From an uncultured Ectothiorhodospiraceae bacterium (GTDB lineage Bacteria > Pseudomonadota > Gammaproteobacteria > Nitrococcales > Nitrococcaceae): DNA of 38,404 nt. Made by a program: the position numbers and the translations under genes. How positions within the stretch are numbered: position 1 is the first letter of the stretch; every line of letters begins with the position of its first letter. The notes under the pieces were generated by a model. It had not been told where the DNA came from and made no database searches. It saw nothing but the letters and a program-made list of their open reading frames with translations. Shown here piece by piece: positions 17,576 through 26,977 of the stretch. The stretch lies in NCBI GenBank assembly GCA_913055565.1, contig CAJXKP010000027.1:1-38404 (forward strand). Reading direction: 5' to 3'.

Positions 17576-20500
17576 TGCGTTGGCTCCGCGGTTTCCTGCG
17601 CTGGTTTTTATTGCTCTTCGGCCTGCTGCTGGCGGTGCTGGCCTGGCTGCTTTTCACCGAGATCGGGGCGCGCTGGACGGTCGCTGCGGTACAGAGCCGT
17701 ATGTCGCAGCTATCCGTTGAGGTTCGTGATGGGACCTTCTGGCGCGGTCTGGACCTCGCTAATATCGAATGGTCCATGGCCGGGGCCGAGGTTAGGGCGC
17801 GCCACATTGGTGTGCGCTGGCGGCTGGATTGCCTCCCGGATTCCGTGGTCTGCCTGGACACGATCCGCAGCGATGGCCTCACGGTCCGCATCGATCCCGA
17901 GCGGCTGGTCCCGGCCGAGGCCGATGAAGAGGCTGAGCCCGGCGGCAAGCTGGATCTGCCCGTCGCTGTGCGGATCGCCGATCTCAAGCTGTTGGATACG
18001 CGGATCGCGATCGCCGGTGGTGCCACCGTGGAGCTTGAGCGCCTGAGCTCGAGTGCCGCGCTGCGTGGCAGCGACCTTACGGTAGGCACAACCCTGGTTG
18101 CGGGCCTGGGCATCCGCCTGCCCGCTAGTTCTGGTGGCAGTGAGCCTAGTGCGACGAGCGGCTCCGCCCCGCCAGCGGCGACGGCTCCATCGCCCTCCGC
18201 TGATGGCCTTGGGCTGCCCCTGAGTCTTGATCTTGACGATCTGCGGCTGCGCGACTTTGAGTTCAGCGTCGCCGACGGCATGCGCGTCGCCCTCGGGCGG
18301 CTCGATACGGCGCTGACATTGGATGACGAGGCGCTTACCGTCGCCGCAACGGAGGCCGAATCGTTGAGCGTCGATCTGCCGCCGACGGGGGAGGCGACCC
18401 CGTCAGCGGTTCAGGAACCGGCAGCCCCCGAGGGCGACGCCGGCACCGCCCGCCTCGATCTGCCGCTGGCCATCCGGCTGCGTGACTTTGATCTCGAGGA
18501 TGCCCAGCTGGACGTTGCCGACGGCCCCTCGGTGGCCCTGTCGAGCCTGACGACGGGCCTGGCCGTCGATGGCGACCAGCTGGAGCTCGCGGCGACTCGG
18601 CTCTCCGGGCTGCGTGTGGCATTGCCCGCCGGCAACAGCGACAGTAAGGCGACCGAGCCGCCAACGCGGGACGGTCCGCTGGTCATCGAACCCCCCACCG
18701 TGGCATTGCCCCTCGATATGGCTATCGAGGGGATTACGCTGATGGATGCGGCGTTGGAACAGGGCGGCGTGACACGGCGCCTCGACCGATTGCAACTGGC
18801 CGGTGACTTAACCGGCCAGCGTCTGAGCCTCGCCCAACTTGAGGTAAGCGCTCCGCCCGGGCGTGCCGATGTCTCGGGCCAGGTCACCATGACGGATGAG
18901 TGGCCACTCAATCTCAGCTTTGACATCAGCGCTAATGACCTGCATGAGCTGGGGCAGCAGCGGTTGCGGGGCGTTGTCAGCGGCAGCCTCGCGGACCTGG
19001 GCCTTCGCGCCCAGGCCAGCGGTGGTGTGGACGCCGAGCTATCGGCGACCGCGGCGGTACTTAGCCCCGATATCCCCTGGACCGTCTCCCTGCGTTCTAG
19101 CGCTGTCCAGTGGCCGCTACGCGAGGAGCCCGTGGCGCGTGCGACGGATCTAACGGTTAGCGGCGAAGGCGACATCACCAATTACCGCCTGGACCTGGCG
19201 ACGGCCCTTGACGGTCCCGACATCCCCGCGGGTCGGTGGCAACTCGGCCTAGCCGGCGACCCGGAGGGCGCGCGTATCGAGGAACTCAAGGGCCAGTTAC
19301 TCCAGGGGCAACTGGGGGTCTCGGGGCGTGTCGGCTGGGCGCCGAATCTAAGCTGGGATCTGTCGCTCGAGGCCACTGGCCTCGAGCCGGGGCGTTGGCG
19401 CGAGGCCCTCGCCGATACCCGGCTCAGCACCCGCGCCCAGGTGGCGGGGGCCGTGGAGTCGGATGGCTGGCGGCTCGACGCCGCTGTGGCGTCGCTGGAG
19501 GCGAGCTGGCAGCAGCAGCGCCTGACGGCATCCGGCAGCGTCCGTCGTCGCCTGGATGGCAGCTGGCAGGTGGATGAGCTCGTGGCGCGCTCGGGGGACA
19601 ATCGGCTGCGGCTCGACGGCAGCGTTGGCGAGCAGTGGGATCTAACCGCCGGCCTAGCACTGTCGCGGCTGGGCCAGCTTGCGCCGGAGCTGAGGGGGCG
19701 AGTCGAGGGCGAGCTAGCGGTTACCGGCGAGCGCCAGCTGCCTTCGGTCCAGGGCGGGCTAACGGCTGATGGGCTCGCTTGGCGCGATCTGCGCCTCAAC
19801 AGCGGTGAGCTTTCGGTCCAAGTGGATCGTCTCATGCAAAAACCGAGTGATATCAGCCTGGCTTTAAGCGGGCTGTCGCGCGACGACGCGCCACTCGGCA
19901 GCGTGGCTCTCTCGCTTTCGGGAACCCGCGGCGATCACCGACTCGAGCTCACGGCTAGTGGCCTGCCGCGGTCGATGGCGGGGGATGTCACCGTTGTCGG
20001 CGGTCTCGATCCCGAGGGCGATACCGTCAGCTGGACAGGGCGTATCGACTCGGGCCGGCTGGCACTACCAGACGGCGAATGGCGACTCGCCTCGGGTGCC
20101 CCATTGAGCCTGGGCCTGGGCCCGCTGACCGTCGATCTAGGCCGTCACTGCTGGCAGCGCGACCAGGCTCGATTGTGTCTGCGCGAGCCCGCGACCTGGG
20201 GGCCTCAGGGCCGGCGCCTGGTCGCCGAGCTGGCGTCCTTCCCGCTGCAGGATCTGGACGCCTTCTTACCGGAGACCACGGCCTTTGAGGGCAATCTGGA
20301 CGCGACCATTAGCGCCGATTGGCCGACGAGCGAGCGCCCGACGGTGAGCGTTAGTGCCAACGCGCGTCAGGGTAGCGTCACGCTGTCGCCGCCGGATGAG
20401 CTCCAGGAGCCTCTGGTCCTGGATTACGAACGGCTGGACTTCGGCGTGGAGCTGGACCCGGCCGGTGCCGAGGTCCGTCTTGATCTAGCGTCGCAGGAGC

Positions 20501-21807
20501 TGGGTACGGGCGAGGCCCGAATCAACGTCGATCCGTACGGCGAGACCCAGGCCATCAGGGGTCCCGTTCGACTCAATGGGCTGCGGTTGGCGCCCTTGCA
20601 ATCGTTCCTGCCCGCTTTGGACGAATTGGCCGGGCGCGTCAGCGTGGATGGTGAGCTGAGCGGCTCGCTCACGAGGCCGGGCTTTAATGGCCAGATTCGA
20701 CTCGCCGACGGCACCGTTGCCGTGAGCGGGTTGAGCGTTCCCATTACTGCCATTGCGGTGACGGCCAACCTCGCCGGCAATCGGGCACGCATCGACGGCT
20801 CGCTACGGGCCGGCAAGGGAAAAGCCCAGGTTAGCGGCGATATCGACTGGGCGGATGGTCTGTCGGGATCGGTGGCGCTGACCGGGAAGGGCCTTGAGTT
20901 CGGCTATCTGCCGATCGTCCGCCGGCTCAGCCTCGACCCCGATCTACAACTGTCGTTCGGTGCCGAGGCCATTGAGTTGACTGGCCGCCTCGGGGTGCCG
21001 TCGGGCCGGTTCGTGATCGGCGATCTGCCCGAGGGAAGTGTTAGCGTCTCCCGCGATGCGGTGATGGTTGGTGATGATGATCAGATCGCCGAGCCCGGTG
21101 GGTTGACGTTGAGATCCAAGGTGAATCTCGTACTCGGTGATGACGTTCGGTTCAAGGGCATGGGGGCCGAGGGGCGGCTCACAGGGGCCTTGACGCTACG
21201 CCAGATCGGCGCGGCCGGCACCGAGGCCAACGGCGAGATCCGCTTGGTGGATGCGCGCTATGAGGCCTACGGCCAGAAATTGGCAGTACGCACGGGGCGA
21301 TTCGTGTTTGCCGGGCCGATCGGGCAGCCCCGGCTGGATATTGAGGCCGTCCGCGACACCGGTGAGGTCATCGCCGGTCTGCGCATCACCGGCAGCGCCC
21401 AGCAACCGGAGGTGACGGTCTTCTCCGAGCCGCCCATGGCACAAGCCGATGCGTTGACCTACCTGTTGACTGGCTCCGGTCCGGGGAAGGGGGCGGGCTC
21501 GGACCAGGAGCTGCTGGCCAAGGCGGCGGTCTCGCTCGGTGTCTTCGGCGGTGACCAACTCGGCAAGGCCATGGCCAACCAACTCGGGGTGGAGGATTTT
21601 CGCCTTCGCGCCAGCGGCTCGGGTGAGGATACCCAGGTACGGGTGAGCGGGCGGATCACGCCCAATCTCGTGGTTAGCTACGGCGTGGGGGTCTTCCGCC
21701 CCGAGAATACCTTTACGGCGCGCTATCAGCTGACGCGGCGGTTCTTTCTGGAGGCCGTCACGGGTCTGGATAGCGCCCTTGATGTCTTCTACTCCGTTAG
21801 CTACTGA
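17575..21807 (+). CDS. tamB: TamB, inner-membrane-anchored AsmA-like bridge protein
   Basis: A 1410-residue protein. The ATG overlaps the tamA stop (TGATG); a TTG one codon earlier is possible but less likely. An N-terminal membrane anchor (about 5-25, WFLLLFGLLLAVLAWLLF) precedes a very long periplasmic stretch of repeated short beta-strands, typical of AsmA-like lipid-bridge proteins. The C-terminal ~350 residues are the conserved DUF490/TamB domain, including VRTGRFVFAGPIGQPRLDIEAV and the terminal VSYGVGVFRPENTFTARYQLTRRFFLEA. An Ala/Pro/Ser/Glu-rich linker lies around residues 185-205 and another near 265-285. Length is slightly above Escherichia coli TamB. It bridges to TamA and probably carries phospholipids between the membranes. 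Confidence 0.93.
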   Translation: MRWLRGFLRWFLLLFGLLLAVLAWLLFTEIGARWTVAAVQSRMSQLSVEVRDGTFWRGLDLANIEWSMAGAEVRARHIGVRWRLDCLPDSVVCLDTIRSDGLTVRIDPERLVPAEADEEAEPGGKLDLPVAVRIADLKLLDTRIAIAGGATVELERLSSSAALRGSDLTVGTTLVAGLGIRLPASSGGSEPSATSGSAPPAATAPSPSADGLGLPLSLDLDDLRLRDFEFSVADGMRVALGRLDTALTLDDEALTVAATEAESLSVDLPPTGEATPSAVQEPAAPEGDAGTARLDLPLAIRLRDFDLEDAQLDVADGPSVALSSLTTGLAVDGDQLELAATRLSGLRVALPAGNSDSKATEPPTRDGPLVIEPPTVALPLDMAIEGITLMDAALEQGGVTRRLDRLQLAGDLTGQRLSLAQLEVSAPPGRADVSGQVTMTDEWPLNLSFDISANDLHELGQQRLRGVVSGSLADLGLRAQASGGVDAELSATAAVLSPDIPWTVSLRSSAVQWPLREEPVARATDLTVSGEGDITNYRLDLATALDGPDIPAGRWQLGLAGDPEGARIEELKGQLLQGQLGVSGRVGWAPNLSWDLSLEATGLEPGRWREALADTRLSTRAQVAGAVESDGWRLDAAVASLEASWQQQRLTASGSVRRRLDGSWQVDELVARSGDNRLRLDGSVGEQWDLTAGLALSRLGQLAPELRGRVEGELAVTGERQLPSVQGGLTADGLAWRDLRLNSGELSVQVDRLMQKPSDISLALSGLSRDDAPLGSVALSLSGTRGDHRLELTASGLPRSMAGDVTVVGGLDPEGDTVSWTGRIDSGRLALPDGEWRLASGAPLSLGLGPLTVDLGRHCWQRDQARLCLREPATWGPQGRRLVAELASFPLQDLDAFLPETTAFEGNLDATISADWPTSERPTVSVSANARQGSVTLSPPDELQEPLVLDYERLDFGVELDPAGAEVRLDLASQELGTGEARINVDPYGETQAIRGPVRLNGLRLAPLQSFLPALDELAGRVSVDGELSGSLTRPGFNGQIRLADGTVAVSGLSVPITAIAVTANLAGNRARIDGSLRAGKGKAQVSGDIDWADGLSGSVALTGKGLEFGYLPIVRRLSLDPDLQLSFGAEAIELTGRLGVPSGRFVIGDLPEGSVSVSRDAVMVGDDDQIAEPGGLTLRSKVNLVLGDDVRFKGMGAEGRLTGALTLRQIGAAGTEANGEIRLVDARYEAYGQKLAVRTGRFVFAGPIGQPRLDIEAVRDTGEVIAGLRITGSAQQPEVTVFSEPPMAQADALTYLLTGSGPGKGAGSDQELLAKAAVSLGVFGGDQLGKAMANQLGVEDFRLRASGSGEDTQVRVSGRITPNLVVSYGVGVFRPENTFTARYQLTRRFFLEAVTGLDSALDVFYSVSY

Positions 21808-21862
21808 GCGGCGTCGGGGCGACCGCCACGGGCAGCAACTCTTATGTTGGCCTTCGAGGCGC

Positions 21863-21959
21863 TCGCGTTAGCCCCTGCCGAGGGACGCCCTCAACCTTCC
21901 CTGGAGGCTCGACGGCGGCCTTCCCTGGCGGCAGACGCCCTCGGCAGGGGCTAACGCGA
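21863..21959. repeat. 22-base inverted repeat element between tamB and argG
   Basis: Two perfect 22-base inverted arms, 21863-21884 and 21938-21959, enclose 53 bases. The arms begin TCGCGTTAGCCCC on the outside. Inside are two direct repeats: GACGCCCTC at 21884-21892 and 21934-21942, and CCTTCCCTGG at 21895-21904 and 21919-21928. The element is non-coding. It could fold into a long cruciform or transcript hairpin and would terminate or insulate tamB from argG. Its size and terminal repeats also suit a small non-autonomous mobile element (MITE-like). No target duplication is obvious. Confidence 0.7.
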
Positions 21960-22086
21960 CCAAGCGCCCTCCTGGGGGTCAGATCATTAGAATTGCTGCG
22001 CCAAGGGTCGCGCGCTTGATTTGTCGCGGCGCGGGTTCGATCATGCGTAGCTGATCTTGCACCAGGCATGAAAGGGCCGCGTCGCC

Positions 22087-23301
22087 ATGAGTGACATCAA
22101 TAAAGTCGTCCTCGCCTACTCCGGCGGGCTGGATACCTCGGTTATCCTCCAGTGGCTGCGGGATACCTACGACTGCGAGGTGGTGACCTTCACCGCCGAT
22201 CTCGGCCAGGGTGAGGAGCTTGAGCCCGCCCGCGTGAAGGCCGAGCAAATGGGCGTCTCGGAGATCTACATCGACGATCTCCGCGAGGAGTTCGTGCGCG
22301 ACTTCGTCTTCCCGATGTTTCGCGCCAACGCCGTCTACGAGGGCGAGTATCTTCTCGGAACCTCGATCGCGCGGCCGCTTATCGCCAAGCGCCAGATCGA
22401 GATCGCCCGCGAGACGGGCGCGGACGCCGTCTGCCACGGGGCGACCGGTAAGGGTAACGATCAGGTGCGCTTCGAGCTGGGCTACTACGGCCTTGAGCCC
22501 GGGATCCAGGTGATTGCCCCCTGGCGCGAGTGGGATCTCAATTCCCGCGAGAGACTGCTGGCCTACGCCGAGGAGCGGGGCATCAGTATCGAGGGCAAGG
22601 GTGATGACGGCGGCGTGCCGTACTCCATGGACGCCAATCTGCTACATATCTCGTACGAGGGCGGCGTGCTCGAGGACACCTGGACGCCCGCCGAGGAGCG
22701 CATGTGGCTGTGGTCCAATTCACCGCAGCAGGCTCCGGAGAGGGCGACCGAAATCGACATCGATTTCGAGTGCGGTGACCCGGTGGCCATCGACGGTGAG
22801 CGTCTCAGCCCCGCTGATCTGCTCTCGCGGTTGAACCGGCTGGCCGGCGACAACGGCATTGGTCGCATCGATATCGTCGAGAACCGCTACGTCGGCATGA
22901 AGTCCCGCGGCTGCTATGAGACGCCGGGTGGTACCGTGCTGTTGCGGGCCCATCGCGCCATCGAGTCCATTACCCTTGATCGCGAGACCGCCCACCTAAA
23001 GGACGAGATCATGCCGCGCTACGCCACGGTGATCTACAACGGCTACTGGTGGAGCCCCGAGCGGCGCGCCATGCAGGCCCTCATCGACGAGACCCAGCGC
23101 AGCGTCAACGGGCGGGTTCGGCTGCGGCTCTACAAGGGTAATGTCGAGGTGGTCGGCCGTCACTCCGAGACCGACAGCCTCTTCGATGCCAGCATCGCTA
23201 CCTTCGAGGACGATGCCGGGGCCTACGACCAAAAGGATGCCGAGGGCTTTATCAAGCTCAACGCCCTGCGCCTGCGGGTGGCCTCCAAGCGTAGTCGCTA
23301 G
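22087..23301 (+). CDS. argG: Argininosuccinate synthase
   Basis: A 404-residue cytoplasmic enzyme joining citrulline and aspartate with ATP to make argininosuccinate, the next-to-last step of arginine synthesis. The N-type ATP pyrophosphatase loop [10 protein letters not shown] (10-19) is intact. The family motifs [13 protein letters not shown] and [18 protein letters not shown] are present, and length is that of the common bacterial type. AAAGGG lies upstream of the ATG. No other arg gene is in the window, so it is a lone arginine gene here. A hairpin follows the stop. Confidence 0.98.
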   Translation: MSDINKVVLAYSGGLDTSVILQWLRDTYDCEVVTFTADLGQGEELEPARVKAEQMGVSEIYIDDLREEFVRDFVFPMFRANAVYEGEYLLGTSIARPLIAKRQIEIARETGADAVCHGATGKGNDQVRFELGYYGLEPGIQVIAPWREWDLNSRERLLAYAEERGISIEGKGDDGGVPYSMDANLLHISYEGGVLEDTWTPAEERMWLWSNSPQQAPERATEIDIDFECGDPVAIDGERLSPADLLSRLNRLAGDNGIGRIDIVENRYVGMKSRGCYETPGGTVLLRAHRAIESITLDRETAHLKDEIMPRYATVIYNGYWWSPERRAMQALIDETQRSVNGRVRLRLYKGNVEVVGRHSETDSLFDASIATFEDDAGAYDQKDAEGFIKLNALRLRVASKRSR

Positions 23302-23307
23302 TCACAG

Positions 23308-23327
23308 GGGAGTGTTTCGGCACTCCC
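23308..23327 (+). terminator. Hairpin after argG
   Basis: A perfect 7-base stem GGGAGTG/CACTCCC with loop TTTCGG, seven bases after the argG stop. It has the position and shape of a terminator but no following T-run. Confidence 0.5.
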
Positions 23328-23442
23328 GCCATCGCCATCGCCCCGACTGGGCATGGCTACAGGGTAGGCGTTTGTCCAAGGCGAGGGCGGGTCGCTGCTC
23401 GGCGTTAGCGGTTTGTCGATAGTGTCTTTCGGGGGTGGTGCC

Positions 23443-24210
23443 GTGGAGATCAAGTTCCGCTGTGACCCCAACTTAATGGGTCATGTCCCGGAGCCGCAGC
23501 CGGCCAAGGCGGCGTTGCCGGCCTGGCTGAGCCGGATGCCGGCGCAAGCCCACTCCACTACGCATGGTCACGCCATTCGGACGGTCAAGCAGTGTCCGCC
23601 GTTCGTCGACGCCATGACACACGGTGTCATCATCCCGTTGCCCTGCGATGTGCATGTGGGCCCGGAGAGCCTGAGCTGGGATTGGGATCTGCCCACGCCG
23701 GCAGCGGCCATGCACCCGCGTTCGCCGTTGAGCTTCCACGTCCCGGAGCAGCTGGAGGGATCGCCGCTGCAGCAGGGCGATCAGGTAGCCGTGAAATTCA
23801 ATAGCCTTTGGACGATCGAGCTGCCTGAAGGCTACTCGCTGTTCGCGAGCCATCCGGTGAATCGGTTCGATCTGCCGTTTCGTCTACTCACGGGCCTGGT
23901 CGATGCGGACCAGTACCACGATGTCGGCATCCTGTTCCCAGGTTTGTGGGTTGATCCGGCGTTTAGCGGAACACTCCCGGCCGGGACGCCCGTGGCTCAG
24001 TGTTTCCCCGTTCGCCGCGAGTCGCTGGAGCTGGATATCCAACCCATGTCGACGGACAAGGTGGCCGCCTTCGATGAGCTGGCCGGGGAGGTCTTGGGGG
24101 ACGCTGGGGTCTACCGCAAGCGGTTCCGTTCCAAGCGGCCGGCGTCATTCGGCACCGAGGAAACGCCGGGCGTCACGGGGTCGGAGGAAGAGTCGCCCGG
24201 TGGACGCTGA
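23443..24210 (+). CDS. DUF6065-like protein of unknown function
   Basis: 255 residues from a GTG start at 23443, chosen because GGGGGTGG precedes it and the protein then opens with the conserved-looking VEIKFRCDPNLMGHVPEPQP. An upstream TTG at 23413 is open but poorly supported. Recognisable features are PAWLSRMPAQ, TVKQCPPFVDAMTHGVIIPLP and LFPGLWVDPAFSGTLPAGTPVAQCFPVRRE, which I associate with the DUF6065 family found in bacteria and some phages. There is no signal peptide or membrane segment. The function is unknown. The last 66 bases overlap the 3' end of the opposite-strand TPR gene, and the C-terminal tail there is polar and probably disordered. Confidence 0.7.
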   Translation: MEIKFRCDPNLMGHVPEPQPAKAALPAWLSRMPAQAHSTTHGHAIRTVKQCPPFVDAMTHGVIIPLPCDVHVGPESLSWDWDLPTPAAAMHPRSPLSFHVPEQLEGSPLQQGDQVAVKFNSLWTIELPEGYSLFASHPVNRFDLPFRLLTGLVDADQYHDVGILFPGLWVDPAFSGTLPAGTPVAQCFPVRRESLELDIQPMSTDKVAAFDELAGEVLGDAGVYRKRFRSKRPASFGTEETPGVTGSEEESPGGR

Positions 24211-24933
24211 GGTCAATGCCTGCAGGGCGCGATAGACCGTCGCGGGCTCGATACGCACGGCCTCGCGAAACGCCGCCTCGGCGCCCGCTAGGTCGCCGGC
24301 CTCCTGGCGAGCGATGCCCTGATTGAGGGCGGCCTGGTGGAGGTCCGGGCGTAGCGCCAGGGCGCGGGCGTAGGCGTCGGCCGCTGCGTCGGGGGCGCCG
24401 AGGTCCTGGCGCGCGCGACCCAGGTTGTACCAGGCCTCGGCGTCTTTGGGTTCCCTGGTGACCGCTTGATGGAGGCGTTCGCCGGCCTCCGCGACGGCGC
24501 CTGTCCGGTAAAGGGCCCTGCCGAGCAGCGTCGCGCCGCGCGGGTGCTGCAATAGCTGTTCGCCACCGCCCTGGAGGATGCTCAGGGCCTCCGGTGCCTC
24601 GTCGCCTCGCAGGAGGCACTGGGCAGCGCCGATGCGCGCGCCGACAGGCGGGCCATCCGCCTTGAGTGCCTTGCGATAGGCGGCCAGGGCGGCCTCGGGG
24701 CGCTGCAGGCGGGCTAGCGTATCGCCTAGTTGACACCAACCCTCACCGTAATCGGGGAAGCGTTCCAGCATCGGGAAATACTGGTTGGCCTCCGAATCGC
24801 CCTGTTCCAGGAGCAAACAGGTCAGGCGGAACAGGGCCGGCGCGTTATCCGGGTGCCTGTTTAGTTCCCGGCGGGCCTTCGCCAGGCCCTTGTGGGTTGG
24901 CGATCCGCTTGGCCGCTGGCGGTGGCGCGTCAT
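24145..24933 (-). CDS. Tetratricopeptide-repeat protein
   Basis: 262 residues with about five to six TPR units between residues 28 and 235, seen as recurring G-W/Y-x-LG-x8-A-x3-A patterns such as GWCQLGDTLARLQRPEAALAAY, AWYNLGRARQDLGAPDAA and LNQGIARQEAGDLAGAEAAF. TPRs are protein-binding scaffolds. No signal peptide is seen; the first 20 residues are basic. The C-terminus ends STGRLFLRPRDARRFLG. It starts nine bases after nth and so probably belongs to the rsxE-nth-TPR transcript. Its 3' end overlaps the DUF6065-like gene by 66 bases on the opposite strand. The partner is unknown. Confidence 0.85.
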   Translation of the reverse strand: MTRHRQRPSGSPTHKGLAKARRELNRHPDNAPALFRLTCLLLEQGDSEANQYFPMLERFPDYGEGWCQLGDTLARLQRPEAALAAYRKALKADGPPVGARIGAAQCLLRGDEAPEALSILQGGGEQLLQHPRGATLLGRALYRTGAVAEAGERLHQAVTREPKDAEAWYNLGRARQDLGAPDAAADAYARALALRPDLHQAALNQGIARQEAGDLAGAEAAFREAVRIEPATVYRALQALTSASTGRLFLRPRDARRFLGAE

Positions 24934-24942
24934 GGCTCGTTC

Positions 24943-25605
24943 CTATCCCGCTGCGTCCGGGCTGGGGTGGGCGTAGTCATGGCGCTCGGGCCACTGGCAC
25001 AGATCGTAGATCACGCAGGCACCGCAGCGCGGCTTACGCGCCGTGCAAACGTAGCGCCCGTGGAGGATGAGCCAGTGATGGGCATTATGGAGATACTCAC
25101 GGGGGGTGAGCCGCGTTAGCTCGTCCTCAACCTCGCGCACGTTATTGCCGGGAGCGAGCCCGGTGCGGTTGGCGACGCGAAAGATATGCGTGTCAACGGC
25201 AACCGTGGGCTCGCCGAAGGCGGTGTTGAGAATCACGTTGGCCGTCTTGCGGCCAACCCCTGGCAGGGATTTTAAGGCGGCGCGCTCCCGCGGCACCTCG
25301 CCGCCGTGCTCATCCACCAGCTTGCGACACGCCGCCATGATATTGCGCGCCTTGCTGTTGTAGAGCCCGATGGTCTGGATGTAGCCGCGCAGGCCGTCCT
25401 CGCCGAGGGCCAGTATGGCCTCGGGGGTCGGCGCCGCGGCGAACAAGGCTTGGGTGGCATTATTCACACTGCGATCGGTGGCCTGGGCGGATAGGACCAC
25501 CGCGACCAGGAGCTCGAAGGCGTTGCCGTAGTTGAGCTCCGTGGTCGGCTCGGGGTTGTTGGCTGCGAGTCGCTGGAAGATGGTCGCGCGTTGGGTATGA
25601 TCCAT
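24943..25605 (-). CDS. nth: Endonuclease III
   Basis: A 220-residue DNA glycosylase/AP lyase that removes oxidised pyrimidines. The helix-hairpin-helix LPGVGRKTANVIL carries catalytic Lys120, and Asp138 lies in AVDTHIFRV. The 4Fe-4S cluster cysteines 187, 194, 197 and 203 have the standard C-x6-C-x2-C-x5-C spacing. The gene is full length. It follows rsxE on the same strand after 105 bases, the order seen in many Gammaproteobacteria where nth closes the rsx/rnf operon. Confidence 0.97.
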   Translation of the reverse strand: MDHTQRATIFQRLAANNPEPTTELNYGNAFELLVAVVLSAQATDRSVNNATQALFAAAPTPEAILALGEDGLRGYIQTIGLYNSKARNIMAACRKLVDEHGGEVPRERAALKSLPGVGRKTANVILNTAFGEPTVAVDTHIFRVANRTGLAPGNNVREVEDELTRLTPREYLHNAHHWLILHGRYVCTARKPRCGACVIYDLCQWPERHDYAHPSPDAAG

Positions 25606-25710
25606 GGCTCGGGCTTTCGTTGGCTTGGCGTTCTGTATGGGCTAGCTATTGAGGGCCATTGGGCCGCCCCTGCTCGCGGCTGTTGGCCGCTACGTACTCG
25701 TCTCGCCAGG

Positions 25711-26412
25711 TCATGAGGATGCCTCGAGCCCAGAGCGTGCCGAGGGGGTGGTGGCGGCAGGCTCGTGGCGCGTGGCGGCGCGCGCATCGATATGGTTCTT
25801 GGCGGCTACCAGCAGGCCCAGGCCGATGAACGCCCCCGGTGGCAGCAAGGCGAGGCGAAAGCCATCGTAGTCGGGCACGAGCGTCACACCGGCGCCGCGA
25901 GCCCAGTCGCCCAGCAGTAGCTGGGCGTCCGCGAGCAGCGTCCCCCGCCCCAGGGCCTCGCGACCCGCGCCCAAGGCGACGAGTACCCCCGTAAAGCCAA
26001 TGCCCATCATTAGGCCGTCGGCCAGTGCGGGCCGTAGTGGCCGGCGTGAGGCGAAGGCCTCGGCGCGGCCCAGGATGGAGCAATTGGTAACGATCAACGG
26101 GATGAAGATACCTAGGGCTTGGTAGAGCTGATGGAACCACGCGTTCATAACCAGCTCGATGACCGTCACGGCGGAGGCGATGATCATGACGAACACCGGG
26201 ATGCGGATCTCGGAGGTGATCTGGTGCCGTATTAGCGACACGCTGAGGTTGGAGACCAGTAGCGTCGCCGTCGTCGCGATGCCGAGCCCCAGGGCATAGA
26301 CCAGGGTGTTACTGACGGCCAATAGGGGGCACAGGCCCAGCAGCTGGACCAGCCCTGGGTTGTTGCGCCACAACCCGTCCATCGCGATAGCTTGGTAATC
26401 AGCGTCGCTCAT
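25711..26412 (-). CDS. rsxE: Electron transport complex subunit RsxE/RnfE
   Basis: A 233-residue integral membrane protein with about six helices, a subunit of the Rnf/Rsx complex that moves electrons between ferredoxin and NADH across the inner membrane. The start at 26412 is chosen because AGGGG lies just upstream and the protein then opens [20 protein letters not shown], normal for the family; a longer reading to 26481 lacks support. Family motifs are [17 protein letters not shown] and [20 protein letters not shown], with the conserved Cys residues that bind the intramembrane iron-sulfur centre shared with RsxA. The usual upstream partners rsxABCDG are not in the window. The C-terminal 25 residues are polar. 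Confidence 0.93.
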   Translation of the reverse strand: MSDADYQAIAMDGLWRNNPGLVQLLGLCPLLAVSNTLVYALGLGIATTATLLVSNLSVSLIRHQITSEIRIPVFVMIIASAVTVIELVMNAWFHQLYQALGIFIPLIVTNCSILGRAEAFASRRPLRPALADGLMMGIGFTGVLVALGAGREALGRGTLLADAQLLLGDWARGAGVTLVPDYDGFRLALLPPGAFIGLGLLVAAKNHIDARAATRHEPAATTPSARSGLEASS

Positions 26413-26977
26413 CGATTCCCCTAATCGTGCGCTAGCCGCGGGCTCGCCTGGATTGTCAGTCCCCGCGTGGTCGTGCGGCAAGCACCTCTCAACAGGCTGC
26501 CCTGCTAATGGCCCGCTTCACCAGGCGCCTCGACAGCGGGGGAGCAATAAGTCGGACCGGCATCAGGGCCCCCTGCCGAAACCGCTTGCGGCGCGTCCTG
26601 GGTTGGTTGAAGTCTGCCGCAACAACCACCTGAGTCGATGGTCCCGGCCGACTCGGTGCGGTTAGATCAGGATTTGGCTGAGGTGTCGAATGATTTAACA
26701 CGTGTCTGGGCCGTTCAAGCCATGATTCAGCGGCAGCAACGCGCGAGAGCGCCGGTGCGTCTAGCGACCCGAGCGGATGCTCGTTGGAACAGGCGGTCTT
26801 GTGTTCGCCTCCAAACCGCCGTATAGCGGGCTTAGGGTTGAGTGTTCAGGCTTGACCGCCCCTGGCTCGATGGTGGTATCGCTTCGTTTTGGTGGTGTTG
26901 TTTGTCTTAACAACTAGGGTTGAGAGCGGTGTGCTACTAAATCGTTAAATAACGGATAATAAGCGATTTTCTGGTCT
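26413..26977. other. Gene-free region between divergent rsxE and the VWA gene
   Basis: About 565 bases with no gene I can support. Short open frames on both strands in 26450-26830 show no recognisable domain. The right third (about 26830-26977) becomes AT-richer and holds the TAGGGTTGAG direct repeats and the near-palindrome CGTTAAATAACG (26943-26954), which are candidate activator sites for the sigma-54 promoter that follows. No rsxG remnant was recognised upstream of rsxE. Confidence 0.5.
26833..26924 (+). repeat. Pair of 10-base direct repeats (TAGGGTTGAG) upstream of a sigma-54 promoter
   Basis: TAGGGTTGAG occurs at 26833-26842 and again at 26915-26924. The copies lie about 140 and 60 bases upstream of the predicted sigma-54 promoter. 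Enhancer-binding activators of sigma-54 usually bind paired sites at this distance, so these are candidate upstream activating sequences. Two short repeats alone are weak evidence. Confidence 0.4.

Noticed and set aside
21863..21959. Integron attC site, suggested by GTTAGCC and GGCTAAC at the ends
   Set aside because: attC sites start with RYYYAAC and end with GTTRRRY. Here the polarity is the opposite, and no integrase or cassette array is present.
26489..26701. Possible transposase fragment in the gap upstream of rsxE
   Set aside because: The basic peptide shows no identifiable transposase motif and no inverted repeats bound it.
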